From assembly GCA_033807775.1 (NCBI GenBank), contig CM066321.1, positions 249,166,422 through 249,230,421 of the forward strand: a stretch of 64,000 nt of DNA, given 5' to 3'. Made by a program: the position numbers and the translations under genes. The notes under the pieces were generated by a model that worked only from the letters and a program-made list of their open reading frames with translations, had not been told where the DNA came from and made no database searches. This document shows positions 39,563 through 50,074 of this stretch, piece after piece. Origin of the DNA: Saussurea involucrata. Its lineage: Eukaryota; Streptophyta; Magnoliopsida; Asterales; Asteraceae. Position 1 is the first letter of the stretch. Each line of letters begins with the position of its first letter.

Positions 39563-41679
39563 ACTTGGTATCAGAGCACGGCTTGAGTGAATCAAACGCA
39601 TTTCGGTGTGTTTGATCTCAAGTTTGCGGCTATAAAATTTTCTTTAAAGTTTTTGGGAAATAAAAAGAAGGAAAAATCCGTTTGAGGAACGGTGATCGAG
39701 GGCGCAGTGTGTACAGTCAGCCGAAGCCAAGGGGGAAAGGTACATTGCTTAGTGTTGTGTTGCTTTCTAGGCATAGGGTATGCATGCTAGATTGCCTATT
39801 GTTGACACTATGTTGTATGATGATTGCTTGCTAGTAGGAATCAATGCTAGTCATAGTAGGTTGTTAAATGGAGGCCCTATAGGTTGTATGCAGTAAGAAT
39901 CATATAGCCTTAGAATATTTGATTTAGTTCTATTGCGCAGCTCTTGTTTGAGCCCAACCGTTCTAGGATAGAATTTTGTATTCGAATGTCTATTTGATTC
40001 ACGCTGCATGCGACTGGGTATTCGTGAGGCAACTCGTTATGGCTACTAGGGATTCCGTGGTAGCAAGGGTAGTGGGATGAGATGAAATTCATAGTGAGCT
40101 GGGAAGAGTGTTTATATATGAGTATGTATGCTAGATTGCTTTCTAGAACATAGGAGTATGTGTGCTGGATTGCTTGGTGCTTATTACACTGTACTGCATG
40201 TTTGTTGTTTGCTAATAGGAGTTCCTGCTAGCCCTGATAAGTTGTTAAGTGAATGCACTATAGGTTGTATGCGGTAGAAACCAAATAGCCTTAGAATGTC
40301 GGATTTAGTTCTATTGCGCAGCTCTTGTTTGAGTCCAACCGTTGTAGGATAGAATCTTATATTCGAATGTCTATCTGGTTTTACACTGTGTGCGACTGTG
40401 CATTCGCGAGGCGACTCGTCATGACTAGTGGGGATTTCGTCATAGCAAGGGTAGTGGGGTTGGGTGGAACTTCTAGGGAGCTAGGAAGAGTGTGTACATA
40501 TGCCGGTGCGGGCATATGTGTGTAGTTATCGGCGAGAAACTACTTGGACCCGTCGGATGGAACTCGGAACGAGTGATGATAGGTGTGGAAGATAGTAGTA
40601 GAGCTCCTACTATCGGAAACACAGGATCAATGCTCGAGTCGGGGAAAGTCACGAGGAATCCAAGGAGTTGAGCGTGAGCGTTGTTAGTGTGAATTATTAT
40701 GTGCTAATAACTCGTTGTAATATCTACCCAGAATAGCCATCACAAGGAGGAACGACTATAATAAACCTACTAGTACAGGTGTGTACTTGTTTGCTTTGAT
40801 GGGATGATCGTTGGGGTAGTGTCGAAGGTTATAATTTAGTAGTCGTTGGTAATGGTCGGTTGGGTATCTCGGGGTGAGACCCCGGTATTCATGTGTTATG
40901 ACCTTGACTTTCCAGTAGGCACTAGGAGGATATAGTCTTGGGCACTTACCTGAGAGGTAGTTCCGATGTGCCGGGCCTTGAGACGTACCTGGGAGGCAGG
41001 CGTTAAGGCGTATCTTGTTACAGTGTAACTAGGTTCCCTATGGCGGGCGAGGAAGATAAGTAGACAGTGGAAGATTGGGTATTCCACACGTGTTGTTAGT
41101 GTAGACCGAATAGTGTCAGTTAAGGGAATGATGCCCTTTGCAATTAAGAGAATAAATGCGCAGTAACCTTTTTGAAGTGAGTAGTATATTAGGGCGTCGA
41201 CTTTTGGGCTTAAGGCCAAACACCTTAGTGTAATTGGAGAATTGTAGCCGATTTTAAGGAAATTATGTTGATGGTAGTAGTAACCCTGAGATGCTACTTG
41301 GGATGAATGGTTATGGTGGAATGGCCTTCGTGGGTGATTATAAGTTTATGGGTTTGATGATTCATGTTAACTAAGTTTTGGGAGTCTATTAGAACTCGTA
41401 GGAGATAATCGATGGTTAATGGTAGGAATAATCGGATCCGAGTATCCTGCAAGGTATATTGGTGAGCAACTTTAGGAGGGTTAGAGCTTGAAATTGAATC
41501 GGGATGTATAGAATATCTAAGGTTGGGAGACAACCAAAGTCGTTTGACTAGGAATGATTCCAGTTAGTGAAAGTCCAGTGGCAACACCGAAAGGGGTCCG
41601 AGTGGACTTGGGAACCCGAGAATGATATGCGAGAGCGCTACCCGGAGCTGTTTGCAGGCGTAGACTTCGAGGGCGAAGT
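39563..41679 (+). other. Element F interior: PBS, no gene, internal direct duplication
   Basis: PBS TGGTATCAGAGC at 39566-39577. A direct duplication of about 360 bp follows: copy 1 about 39772-40148, copy 2 about 40150-40510, each starting CATAGG..TATG..TGCT..GATTGC and ending near GAGCT.GGAAGAGTG, clearly diverged from each other. The rest (40510-41679) shows no coding region that I can recognise. Confidence 0.7.
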
Positions 41680-42886
41680 CTGTTTTGCGTTAGCCGTAAC
41701 TCTTTACTCGTAACTCGTATTGGGGTGAAACCGGTGCCAAAAGTTCCCTTTTCGAGTCTAGTAACTTTTCTGTGTTTCGTGCGAAATCCAGTTCGGAACG
41801 TAGCATAGGCCAAATCGTCGTTTTATACCGATAGCTGCTGTTTTTCACTGTTCTGCGAACCATTCTTATAAAATCCGTATTTAATTGTAGAAAAATCGTT
41901 AGGAGGTGTATAATATGTCCTTGGAACCCTAACTCTGAGAAATTTCTAGTTATGTATTTTAATCGAGGATTTTCTGGGTTTAAAGAGGTCGCATCAGGTC
42001 CCGAACAGACCTGTTTGGTTAGACCGAAAAGTCGTTTAAGTGACGGTTTAAGCGTGCGTCGTATTTTAGGGTCCGGGTCTCGTGTTAATACTTTTTAACG
42101 TTCGTTTAGGTGTTGGGAAGTGATCTTGGTTTTGTGGAGCTTGAATTATTAATTGTGAGCTAGGCGCGCTTACGAGGTGAGTTCTCTCACTATATTTAAT
42201 ATTAGTCATTTTACATTACTGTAGCTCGTGTGTGGTAGCCTTAATTATTTGTGATGCGGGGCTAGATAGTGGGGTGGCTAGTTAGACCTTTGTTGACATG
42301 TATACGTGGGTGGTGTTGTCATGTATACGCGGGTGGCGTAGGGACTCGGGGGCCGGTGTTTGTATACGCGGGTGGCGTAGGGACTCGGGGGCCGGTGTTT
42401 GTATACGCGGGTGGCGTAGGAACTCGGCGGGGCCGAAGATTGTACACGCGGGTGGCGTAGAATCTCGGTGGGGCCCAAGATGTTATACGCGGGTGGCGTA
42501 AGGGTAGGTATGCATGTTTATGATTTGTTCGTAGACTTGTATGCTTGTTTATGTGCAACTATCTGTTATAGGGGTAGTGTGGAATAACTGTGTTATCTAT
42601 GGTGGTTGAATTCACTAAGCTTCGTGCTTACCCTTTCCCAATAAATCATTGTTTCAGGTGCGAGTAGCTCCAAGGCGTGACGGGTACACACTGGCGCGCG
42701 TGAAGTGCTGATTATTATATCGTTTTATAATTATCATTTTTAAACTATTTATTCCGCTGTATACTGTTTTTAGAGAATAATTATTCTTGGGTTGCAAACG
42801 AAACGTTTTGGGTTATTTAACGAGTTTAATAAATGAAATGTCATTTTTAAAAATTAAAATCTTCTTGTAATTTTTGGGATGTTACA
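41680..42886 (+). repeat. Element F 3' LTR, 5'-truncated (1207 bp)
   Basis: Matches 38396-39562 closely, with one extra 40-bp array unit. It begins at CTGTTTTGCG immediately after the GACTTCGAGGGCGAAGT palindrome; the first ~830 bp and the PPT are missing. Confidence 0.85.
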
Positions 42887-43445
42887 GAAACTGATGAAAA
42901 GCGCCTTCGACGCCTTTGTCTCCCCCAAGCCTGAAGAAGAAGATTGGGCCTTCAATGTTCAGCCTCTATCAACCAAGCCTGTCTTAGATTCAAAGACAAT
43001 ACCTTCAAAAGACAGGGTGACCCAAATAAAAAGTAAAATGGATGCTCTGTGCAGGCCCATGCCTCTACCCGTTGCACCTCCACGATAAATAGAAGAAGTG
43101 GTGTACAAATATCTGTACAACAGAGGCATCAATGACCCTCTGCCAAAATCCATTCTGCCACCTGATCTTCTTAAGGAATTAAAAGAAGACTTCTACAGAA
43201 CAAAAGCCAAACCTGTCAAAGAAGTCTTCTCAAATTCTAAGATCACAAAGGTCATATACTACCAGCTCTCCAGCACCAGAGGCAAAGAGATACACTACAA
43301 CCTCTATCACGTCAAAAGGGCTGACAGAACAGAGACCAAATTCTCAGATGCTGATCTGAGGAACATGGGCCCTTATGACCTACCCGACCTTCTGAGCTAG
43401 GCCAGACAAAACTACGGCACAAGACTCGAAGTACATAGGGCTTAT
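42887..43445 (+). pseudogene. Fragment G: aORF piece, right of element F
   Basis: Encodes KLMKSAFDAFVSPKPEEEDW, MDALCRPMPLP, EVVYKYLYNRGINDPLP, KEDFYRTKAKPVKEVF and YHVKRADRTETKFSDADLRNMGPYDLPDLLS. These match the C-terminal third of the E aORF in order. Stops at 43086-43088 and 43398-43400 break the frame. It is cut at 43445 by the LTR of H' (possible target cttat). Confidence 0.75.
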
Positions 43446-43999
43446 TGTTAGATCTGAAGTTTTGTCATAACACAAGTGTTGATATCTGAACAGAAGACTC
43501 AGAGTTCTGAGTAAGAAGACTCAGAAGTTCTGTACTGAAGATTACTAAGAGTGAAGTCTGAATAGAAGGTTCAGTGTTATGAGTAGGAGACTCAAAACTT
43601 ATGAAGATGAAGATGAAAATGTCCAAGTGCTTGAAGGATGTTTTGAAGTGCTTGATCAGAAGAATGTTCAGAAGTTCTGAACATGTTGTTCAGAACTTAT
43701 GTCTTAGGATATTTTCAGTTATATTCTGTTACTAATTAGGACACGTGTAATTGTTCTATTAGTCTTTCACATATACGTACTGTAGCTTTAGCTTTTCCTT
43801 ACAGTATATATAGAAGTTAGCACTTGTAAGCTAACTAACTTTCCGCATAACTTTGTAATCTTTGAGAGATTCTCTCTCTTGATCTGTAATCTATTCTTGA
43901 TTGAATACAAAGTTGTTTGATTCAATTCTCTATCATCTCACTATTTGATTGTTCCTGATTGTTCATAATTGATTATAAGATTGAATCCTGGTTTCTACA
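43446..43999 (+). repeat. Element H' 5' LTR (554 bp)
   Basis: TGTTAGATCTG...TTTCTACA. TATA box TATATATAG at 43805-43813. The first 250 bp are dotted with CAGAAGTTCTGA / ACTCAGAGTTCTGAG palindromic words. Confidence 0.85.
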
Positions 44000-44001
44000 A
44001 T

Positions 44002-44014
44002 TGGTATCAGAGCC
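44002..44014 (+). promoter_or_regulatory. Element H' primer binding site
   Basis: TGGTATCAGAGCC two bases after the LTR. Confidence 0.9.
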
Positions 44015-44215
44015 AATCAACAAACAAATTAGGTTAAGATCGCGTTCTTAGAGGTTTCTTGATTGTGTTCTTGAAGATTTCTTGATCAATTAGATAATTG
44101 ATTCCGCTGCTACCCATAATTCTTGAATTCTCTGTAATTCTTGAATTCGTTCTGTTTTTGTTCAAGAAATTCGAATTTGTCTTTCTGTTGAATCGATTCA
44201 ATTCATCTTATAATC

Positions 44216-44683
44216 ATGTCTTCTAAAGAATTTCTCTCTATGGGATCTGAGACGAAGCCACCTGTTCTTATTCCCGAAGAATATCAATAATGGAAGATCC
44301 GAATTATTCAATTCTTGGATAATATTGATGAGAATTTGATGATCTCAATCCGAGAAGGTCCAATTGAAGTCTATGTTGATGTTGCTGCTACTCCTGCAAC
44401 TAATACTACGCCAGAGATTCCTGCTACTAGAGTGAAGAAAAGTTTTTCACAATATAATGAAGCTCATAAACAGAGACATGCAATTGATAAAAGAGCTGTT
44501 ACTTTGTTAACTTTGGCTATTCCCAATTATATTTTTAAACGAATTGATAGTGGAACATCCACAAAAGAGATGTGGGATGAACTTGAGAAACAAATGCTTG
44601 GAACTACCAAATCAATTCAGGAAAAGTTAAATCAATGTATCAATGCATATGAGAGATTCAAAGCAAAAAAGTGTGAAAGCTTA
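44216..44683 (+). pseudogene. gag: Element H' gag N-terminus (truncated)
   Basis: Same protein as 15703-16170 (MSSKEFLSMGS, WKIRIIQFLDN, LLTLAIPNYIFKR, MWDELEKQMLG) with TAA at 44288-44290 in the shared position, but without the second stop of the left copy; the frame from 44291 is open to the D' LTR. Cut at exactly the same base as the left copy. Confidence 0.8.
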
Positions 44684-44964
44684 TGTTAGTTCCAGATCCG
44701 TGCAACGAACAATGAAATCAATATAAGTAAATCGGTAGAGTTTATGATTTCAACGGGTCATCCCAATTAGCTTTCAACCAGAGAGAATTAAAATAATGAG
44801 TAGGAAAGCAAAAGAGACAACTAGCCTATTTTCTAAGGCTAAAGCACTTTATATATGACGGGTCCGTGGTTAACAAGCCCACGGCCCGTTCACTAACTAA
44901 GATCAAATTCAACTATTACAATACAGACCCTTGAACTTTAAATCAACATAAATTGACCCTAACA
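44684..44964 (-). repeat. Element D' 3' LTR (281 bp)
   Basis: Same length and ends as 16171-16451; TATATAAA at 44855-44848. PPT TCAAAGGGGGAGAT adjoins at 44978-44965. Confidence 0.9.
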
Positions 44965-47900
44965 ATCTCCCCCTTTGATTAGAAGTTCGAGTTCGCGCTC
45001 TAGCTCTCACCAGTTATAAACATATCTTTTGCGAAGCGCAAAATGAATTTCGAACATTCGGATAGCGCGGCGATAGTCGATGCGTTCTTCAACCACTTCT
45101 AAAGCGTTTCGTGCAGTTATCTCATTCGAGTTTGGAACATACGAAACCTTCTGATTTTCCGATTCATAAGAAATGATATTGAGAAGAGCATTTTAGACTT
45201 TGAAGAGCGTGCCGTCGCAGAATCTGTCAACCTGACTGAAGCGCATAAATTTATTTTCATTCTGATCGTTGATAAAGACAATCCCAAATTCTGGTTTCAG
45301 AAGCAGTGCGTTCTCAGAATACATCTTCAACTCAAGAGCTTTCAGATTCGGCTTGATCAGATTTACCTTCTTTGTTCTCGATTGCCATTTGGAAATCCGT
45401 GAGATATGACATCATAATATTACGGACCAGGAATCGACGAACAGCTTAGAGCGCCTTTGTGACAGGTAGCGGTCGGATGGTTCTTATACAAAGGTCTTTC
45501 AGAATTGACAGGAAGTCGAATGGTCGGAGGTGCTGGAAGTCAGCTTCGGAAAATTTCCATTCATTCCCATCTTCACGTCGGACAGTGAATACAGGATAAA
45601 TGATTTTCAAAATGCGGCTTGACTGTATGTTGAGTACTTCTGTGATCTGATGCTTGGTTCTGACTTGACTGACTGGAAGACACCGCTTCATTGTGCTGAT
45701 GTACCGGCGTTGGTATTCGGGGTTGAGGTTGTAAATACCAATGCAGAAGGTCGGCTCGATTTGGCGAATCTTATGAACAAACAACTTCTTCAGGGTATCC
45801 TCCAAGTGAGGAATAAATATCGGGATCTTCTCCCAATGGATTTGTTGTTGTTGAGGAGGGGGGAGATCAGAAGTTGTTGGTTGCTGAGGAAATGTCGGAA
45901 TATCGGCAGTAGTAGTTTTGGGTCTTGTTGAAGTTTCATCGGGTTGAGTAGAGTGAACGGGGGTTCCATAAAAATTCTGGAGCAGGAACTGATCATAATC
46001 AATATTGTCAACTTCATCAGTAGGGAAAACTAAATTAACTGGAGATTTGCGGCACTGGCAGCTTTTTCATACCATGCATCTTCGGTCTCCGGGTTGGTTT
46101 CGCAGTCTGGATCAATCATATCCAGTATTGGCATATCTGATGAGTCGAAGTTAACTAGTTCTTGTGTTGAACCCTCCGGCTTTTCAACCATTGGGTCTTC
46201 ATCATCTGAAATATCCATATCTATTACCATCTCGGCTAATGGCAACTCGGCTTCAGGTGCTTCTTCGGTAGAAGGTGCCGCAATTGAGGGTTCCGATTGA
46301 ACCACAGTTGTCGAGTTGGTGAGGATAGCGGCGGTCTCTGTAGGTCTTAATCTTTTCTCCCCCTCACGGTGATCAGGATCATCCTGGTCATCGTGCTTGC
46401 GCTTTAGACCACCTGCTTGACCCTTGCAGCTATCTTCGAGTGAACGGACTCTCTCGGACAGCGTTGTGAGCGCTTTGTTGTAGTCCTTAAGAGTCGAGTC
46501 AATGGTATCCAATCGAGTGGTAATGGATGATGAAGGAGAAGTGACATGTGATTTCAGAACGGTAATCAGGTCTGCTTCGGTTGAGGCGTCACTGTCAGAT
46601 TGTTGGAGTAGTTGAGCTAAAAGCATAGTCTTGAGTGTTTCCACCAAATAAGTAAGCTGAGCATGAGCCGATGGAGGTGTGGGTGCGGTTTCAGCTTCGA
46701 TGACCTATTCTTTTCCTTTGATTAAGCTCTTCATTTTGGCGAGCTCGGCGGCGACGTGCTGCTTCATTGCCTCGCAGACAGCCTTAAGGGTGCTGTCCAG
46801 GGACCCTTGTGACACAAAGTCTGGGTGAATAACTCTGGGACCACTTAGATTACCCATTGAGGCATCTGCCCAGAGGCATAGCCACCTACGTTTACAGTTG
46901 GCAAAATGGTAGCTGTGGTAGGATTTTCGTCCGATCCTCGAGTTCCGCCAGACGGAGACACTACAGACGTTCCGATCGGGTCACGAAGAACCTCGATTTG
47001 TTGTTCCTCATCTTGTGTCCTAGCCGAAGAATGAATAATATCAAGTGGCTCTAAACTCAACGGTGCACTGAAAGAAGTTGCGACCGGGGGATGCTGGTCG
47101 CTTATTTCAACACCAGCACTCTCCGAGTGAGAGACCGGTAGAAGTTGTGCTATATCCCCGTGAGAAACTGAAACATCCGTCTTTTGAGTGACGGATGAGT
47201 GGATGAAGGGGTTGTGCAATTGCTCCGCTGGGTCCACGGAGGATTCTTCAATACCCTGTCCCAACACATGAGACAGGATAGCAGATGTGGCTACCCGGAT
47301 ATCGCTCGGTTGGGTTCGTTCAGGAGCCTCTTTATCTTTACGGCTCAATCTTTCCTGGTTCGCTTTCGAACGCAGTTCTCTCCTTCTCACATGTTCTAAC
47401 TCTTCAACTAAAAATCCCTTGGTTGTCCTAATAATTCCCGTTCCAGGTTGGGTTAGAGGGGTTGAAGGTGAGGCAGTTGAGGTTCCTTCGGTAAAGTCTG
47501 GGTTCGGTCCGATACGGGGAGGGATTTTTGAGAGACGTATGGCACGGGTCGTATCGGATTCCGTATCAGAGTCATATTCCACGTTCTGAACATGTGGAGT
47601 GGGTGAAGGCGGGTCGAAAAGGTATGGTTCGGATGTATGATGAAGCTTAGGTCTAGATGATGGACCGGCTTGGGCTTGGATGGAACCGGGACGCGATTCC
47701 ACATCACCACGCTATCTAGATCCCCTTCCCCGAACAATCATCACACCCCGCCCGGCAGCACCTGCTGTCCGGGCCCTTCCACCTCTCACTCTTTGACCCT
47801 CACGACGCTCGGGTCTAGGTCCTTGTGCAGGTCCCTCCGGTTCTTGCTGGACCACGGGATTACCTAACTCTTCCCTATAAGCTATAACTTCTAGTGCAGT

Positions 47901-48791
47901 GGGATCGGCATGAGCTAACATGGCTTCAGGGATGGGTATGGCTACCGCGTTGGATGGGTTGCGAATAACCATGTTTTGTAAGTGATGAGGAGGACATACA
48001 TGATGAGTTAGGCGGCGCGGAATGGCAGGATTGGCGTTCATATGTTGACGAACATCAAGCGAAAGGAAACGCGGGTATGGAAGGAATTTCTTTTGTTTGG
48101 TACCTCCGATGTGACGAATGGCGATAACTCTTTCCCGCCAGATGATCATGGCGAAGTCGACATGACGGTTGTAGCACACGGCATGGAATAGTCTGAGGAA
48201 ATTGCATGTGCACTGGTCGATGCCCTTCCATCTGGACCAAAGGCACATGTTTAGAATCGTAAACAGGGTGTACCAGATGGGGGCCAGATACTTTCGGTTG
48301 AACGCGGATGGTCGGTCGAGGTCGAAGTTGTAGCCAAGAGCGCGGACTTGAGCGCACAGTGTCGTGTCATTGACCGTGGGGTCGTAGCTTTGGTGGCCGC
48401 CGGTGTTGGCTTCATGAAGTAAAAGTAGACGGCGGAAGGAGTCCGGTATAAGCGTGAAGTGTTGATTATCGATCTGAGAGGTGATCGTTTGTGAGTTACC
48501 GGCCGTGCAAACTTGTGCGGAGAACCAAACTTAGAGTACATACAGCAACGGGACGTCGGCGGTGGCGGTGAGGGCCTCACGGAGAGGGTGACGCATAAGG
48601 ATGTCCACAATCACTCGATGTTGTGGTTGTGGTATAAACAGTGTCGGGTCCAAGTGATGGTTGTTCGCCTCCAGTTCCGTACCATGGTCGGGGTCGACCA
48701 AGGCGTTGTCAGCTTCTTCATTTATAAGTTCCTCTTGAGGAATTTGTTGCTCTTCTGGGTTCTGTGGAGGATTTTGTTCCTGATCCACCAT
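44959..48791 (-). pseudogene. Element D' aORF
   Basis: ATG 48791-48789 (MVDQEQNPPQNP). Domain order as in D: HRVIVDILMRHPLREAL, YLAPIWYTLFTILNMCL, GIDQ, FAMIIWRERV, KKFLPYPRFL, RG-rich patch, S/P/T linker, KRKHDDQDDPDHREGEK, FTVRREDGNEWKFSEADF. Breaks differ from D in part: stop after LLYVL (48533-48531), stop near 45446, frameshifts near 46860 and 46040; the stop at 47714-47712 is at the same base as 19202-19200 in D. The tail again runs through the PPT into TGTTAG of the LTR. The linker segment 46647-46030 is open here but broken in D, so D' shows the linker better. Confidence 0.75.
46353..46365 (-). promoter_or_regulatory. PPT-like tract inside the element D' aORF
   Basis: Minus strand GAGGGGGAGAAAA encoding EGEK; see the equivalent tracts in A, E and E2. 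Confidence 0.5.
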
Positions 48792-49050
48792 TGAATATAT
48801 GTAAAAGGTGCACAGTTAGTATTTGAGGTGGATGAACAAGTATCACCGCGTACCTTTGCTTTAATTGGCTCAATCTTAGACAGATTGAGGACTGGCAGTG
48901 ACAAAATGGGTACTGTATATGCAAAACACAGAAGTATCCGGACAAAAGAATGGCAAACCAGACTTTCCGGACATCCACAAGTATCCGGACAAAGAGTGTC
49001 CGGATAGCATGAGTTACCGGTTGAAATAATGGTTTAAGGATGAGATGTAC
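48792..49050 (-). other. Element D' aORF leader (partial)
   Basis: Parallels D 20280-20540, with TCCGGA words at about 48936-49005. The acceptor-like CAG before the ATG is changed to CAT. No gene. Confidence 0.6.
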
Positions 49051-49903
49051 TGTTAGCTTCAATCTTCCTAATCATAGAAGTATTTAGAAGTAGTGAAAAA
49101 TAGGCTAAGTGAAGAAAGCCTCTTACAGAGGCTCTGCCGACATTACCGAGAAATCAAGGTCAAGAAGCTACAGAAGCAGCAGAGGCTTCCTACAGAAACT
49201 CTGTCATACGCACAAAGAAGACCAAAGACTCGGAATCCGGCGAAGACTGCTCCACAGAGGACCAGACCGCAGAACCTCTGTAATTCATTACAGACCCTCT
49301 GTGGTCCTCAATGAAGACTTGGAAGATATTACTGGATACGTTCATCAACTTGCATGGAAAAGTACTATCAAAACACGTGTCAAGCTCTGAGTGGACTCAA
49401 TAGGGCAAGGTACAAAATAGACGTCTGCGCCATTTAATGCATTTACCAAAAGTACATCTGCTCCATTAAATGCGCATGGCTCAAACAACTGCTCACACCA
49501 TCCAGTCCACTGTTCACACCATCCAGTTTACTATTCATGCCGTAAAAGGAACAGTGACCTACTTCATAGTCTTCTAAGAGTAGTATAAAAGGAAGTCTCA
49601 TGTTGAGATCTTCCTAACGACGAAAAACACAAGGAATCACTAATACTCTCAAGCTTTATTGTCAAATATCTGAGTGTTATATTCTCACACACACCAAGTT
49701 CTTAATCTGTTCTTCGTGTTGTTATTATATATTGAATAACAGTAATTGTTCAAGAAATCCTTTTTCATTCTTTACTGTTTTCTTTATATGTGTACGTTCT
49801 AATATCTATCAACATATCTGTTAGTTTAATACGCTTCCGCATCAAACTCTAAACTCAACTAATAGACTGTTAATCTTGATTAAAGTGTATCTGGGTTCCA
49901 ACA
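49051..49903 (+). repeat. Element E2 5' LTR (853 bp)
   Basis: TGTTAGCTTCAATC...GTTCCAACA. TATA box TATAAAAG at 49584-49591. CAGAGG/CCTCTG pairs occur at 49120-49310 (for example CAGAGGCTCTG), and CACACCATCCAGT words near 49490-49530. Confidence 0.9.
49584..49591 (+). promoter_or_regulatory. E2 LTR TATA box
   Basis: GTATAAAAGG, likely core promoter of the element transcript; E has TATATAAG in the same context (AGAGTAGTATA). Confidence 0.6.
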
Positions 49904-49905
49904 AT

Positions 49906-49918
49906 TGGTATCAGAGCC
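49906..49918 (+). promoter_or_regulatory. E2 primer binding site
   Basis: TGGTATCAGAGCC two bases after the LTR. The leader to the gag ATG (49919-50074) carries no gene. Confidence 0.9.
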
Positions 49919-50074
49919 TTCCTTGATTTTCAATATCAAGTGATCCACTTATCAAAATTCGTAATAGATATTATTGAGATTTAAAATTGTGTCTGGAAAC
50001 TGCTTAAACCCAGAAAATCTTCAAGTTCATCAAAGTAACTCTTTAGTCATACTTTCTTTCTAAAATCTTCAAAA

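Larger units (their letters stand above)
37564..42886 (+). mobile_element. Element F: non-autonomous gypsy (Tekay/Del-like) LTR element
   Basis: The 5' LTR is 37564-39562 (1999 bp, TGTAAAGCCC...GTTACA); the 3' LTR copy (41680-42886) lacks its first ~830 bp. Target duplication gaaac flanks the unit (37559-37563 and 42887-42891). The PBS at 39566 (TGGTATCAGAGC) follows the LTR. The 2.1-kb interior encodes no recognisable Gag or Pol, and ends with the palindrome GACTTCGAGGGCGAAGTC, a sequence type familiar from the 3' end of Tekay/Del chromovirus pol regions. Lineage is inferred from this and the LTR/PBS style only. Confidence 0.8.
43446..44683 (+). mobile_element. Element H' (right copy): complete 5' LTR and gag remnant
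   Basis: LTR 43446-43999, PBS 44002-44014, gag from 44216, cut at 44683 by the LTR of D'. From 43793 onward it parallels 15280-16170. H' retains the LTR start TGTTAGATCTGAAG, missing in the left copy. Confidence 0.85.
44684..49050 (-). mobile_element. Element D': second copy of element D, interrupted by E2
   Basis: Minus-strand 3' LTR (44684-44964), PPT, aORF (48791-44959) and the start of the leader up to 49050, where element E2 is inserted (target candidate tgtac, 49046-49050). The rest of D' must lie beyond the window. It parallels D (16171 to ~20540) throughout, including the insertion site in H gag. Confidence 0.85.
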
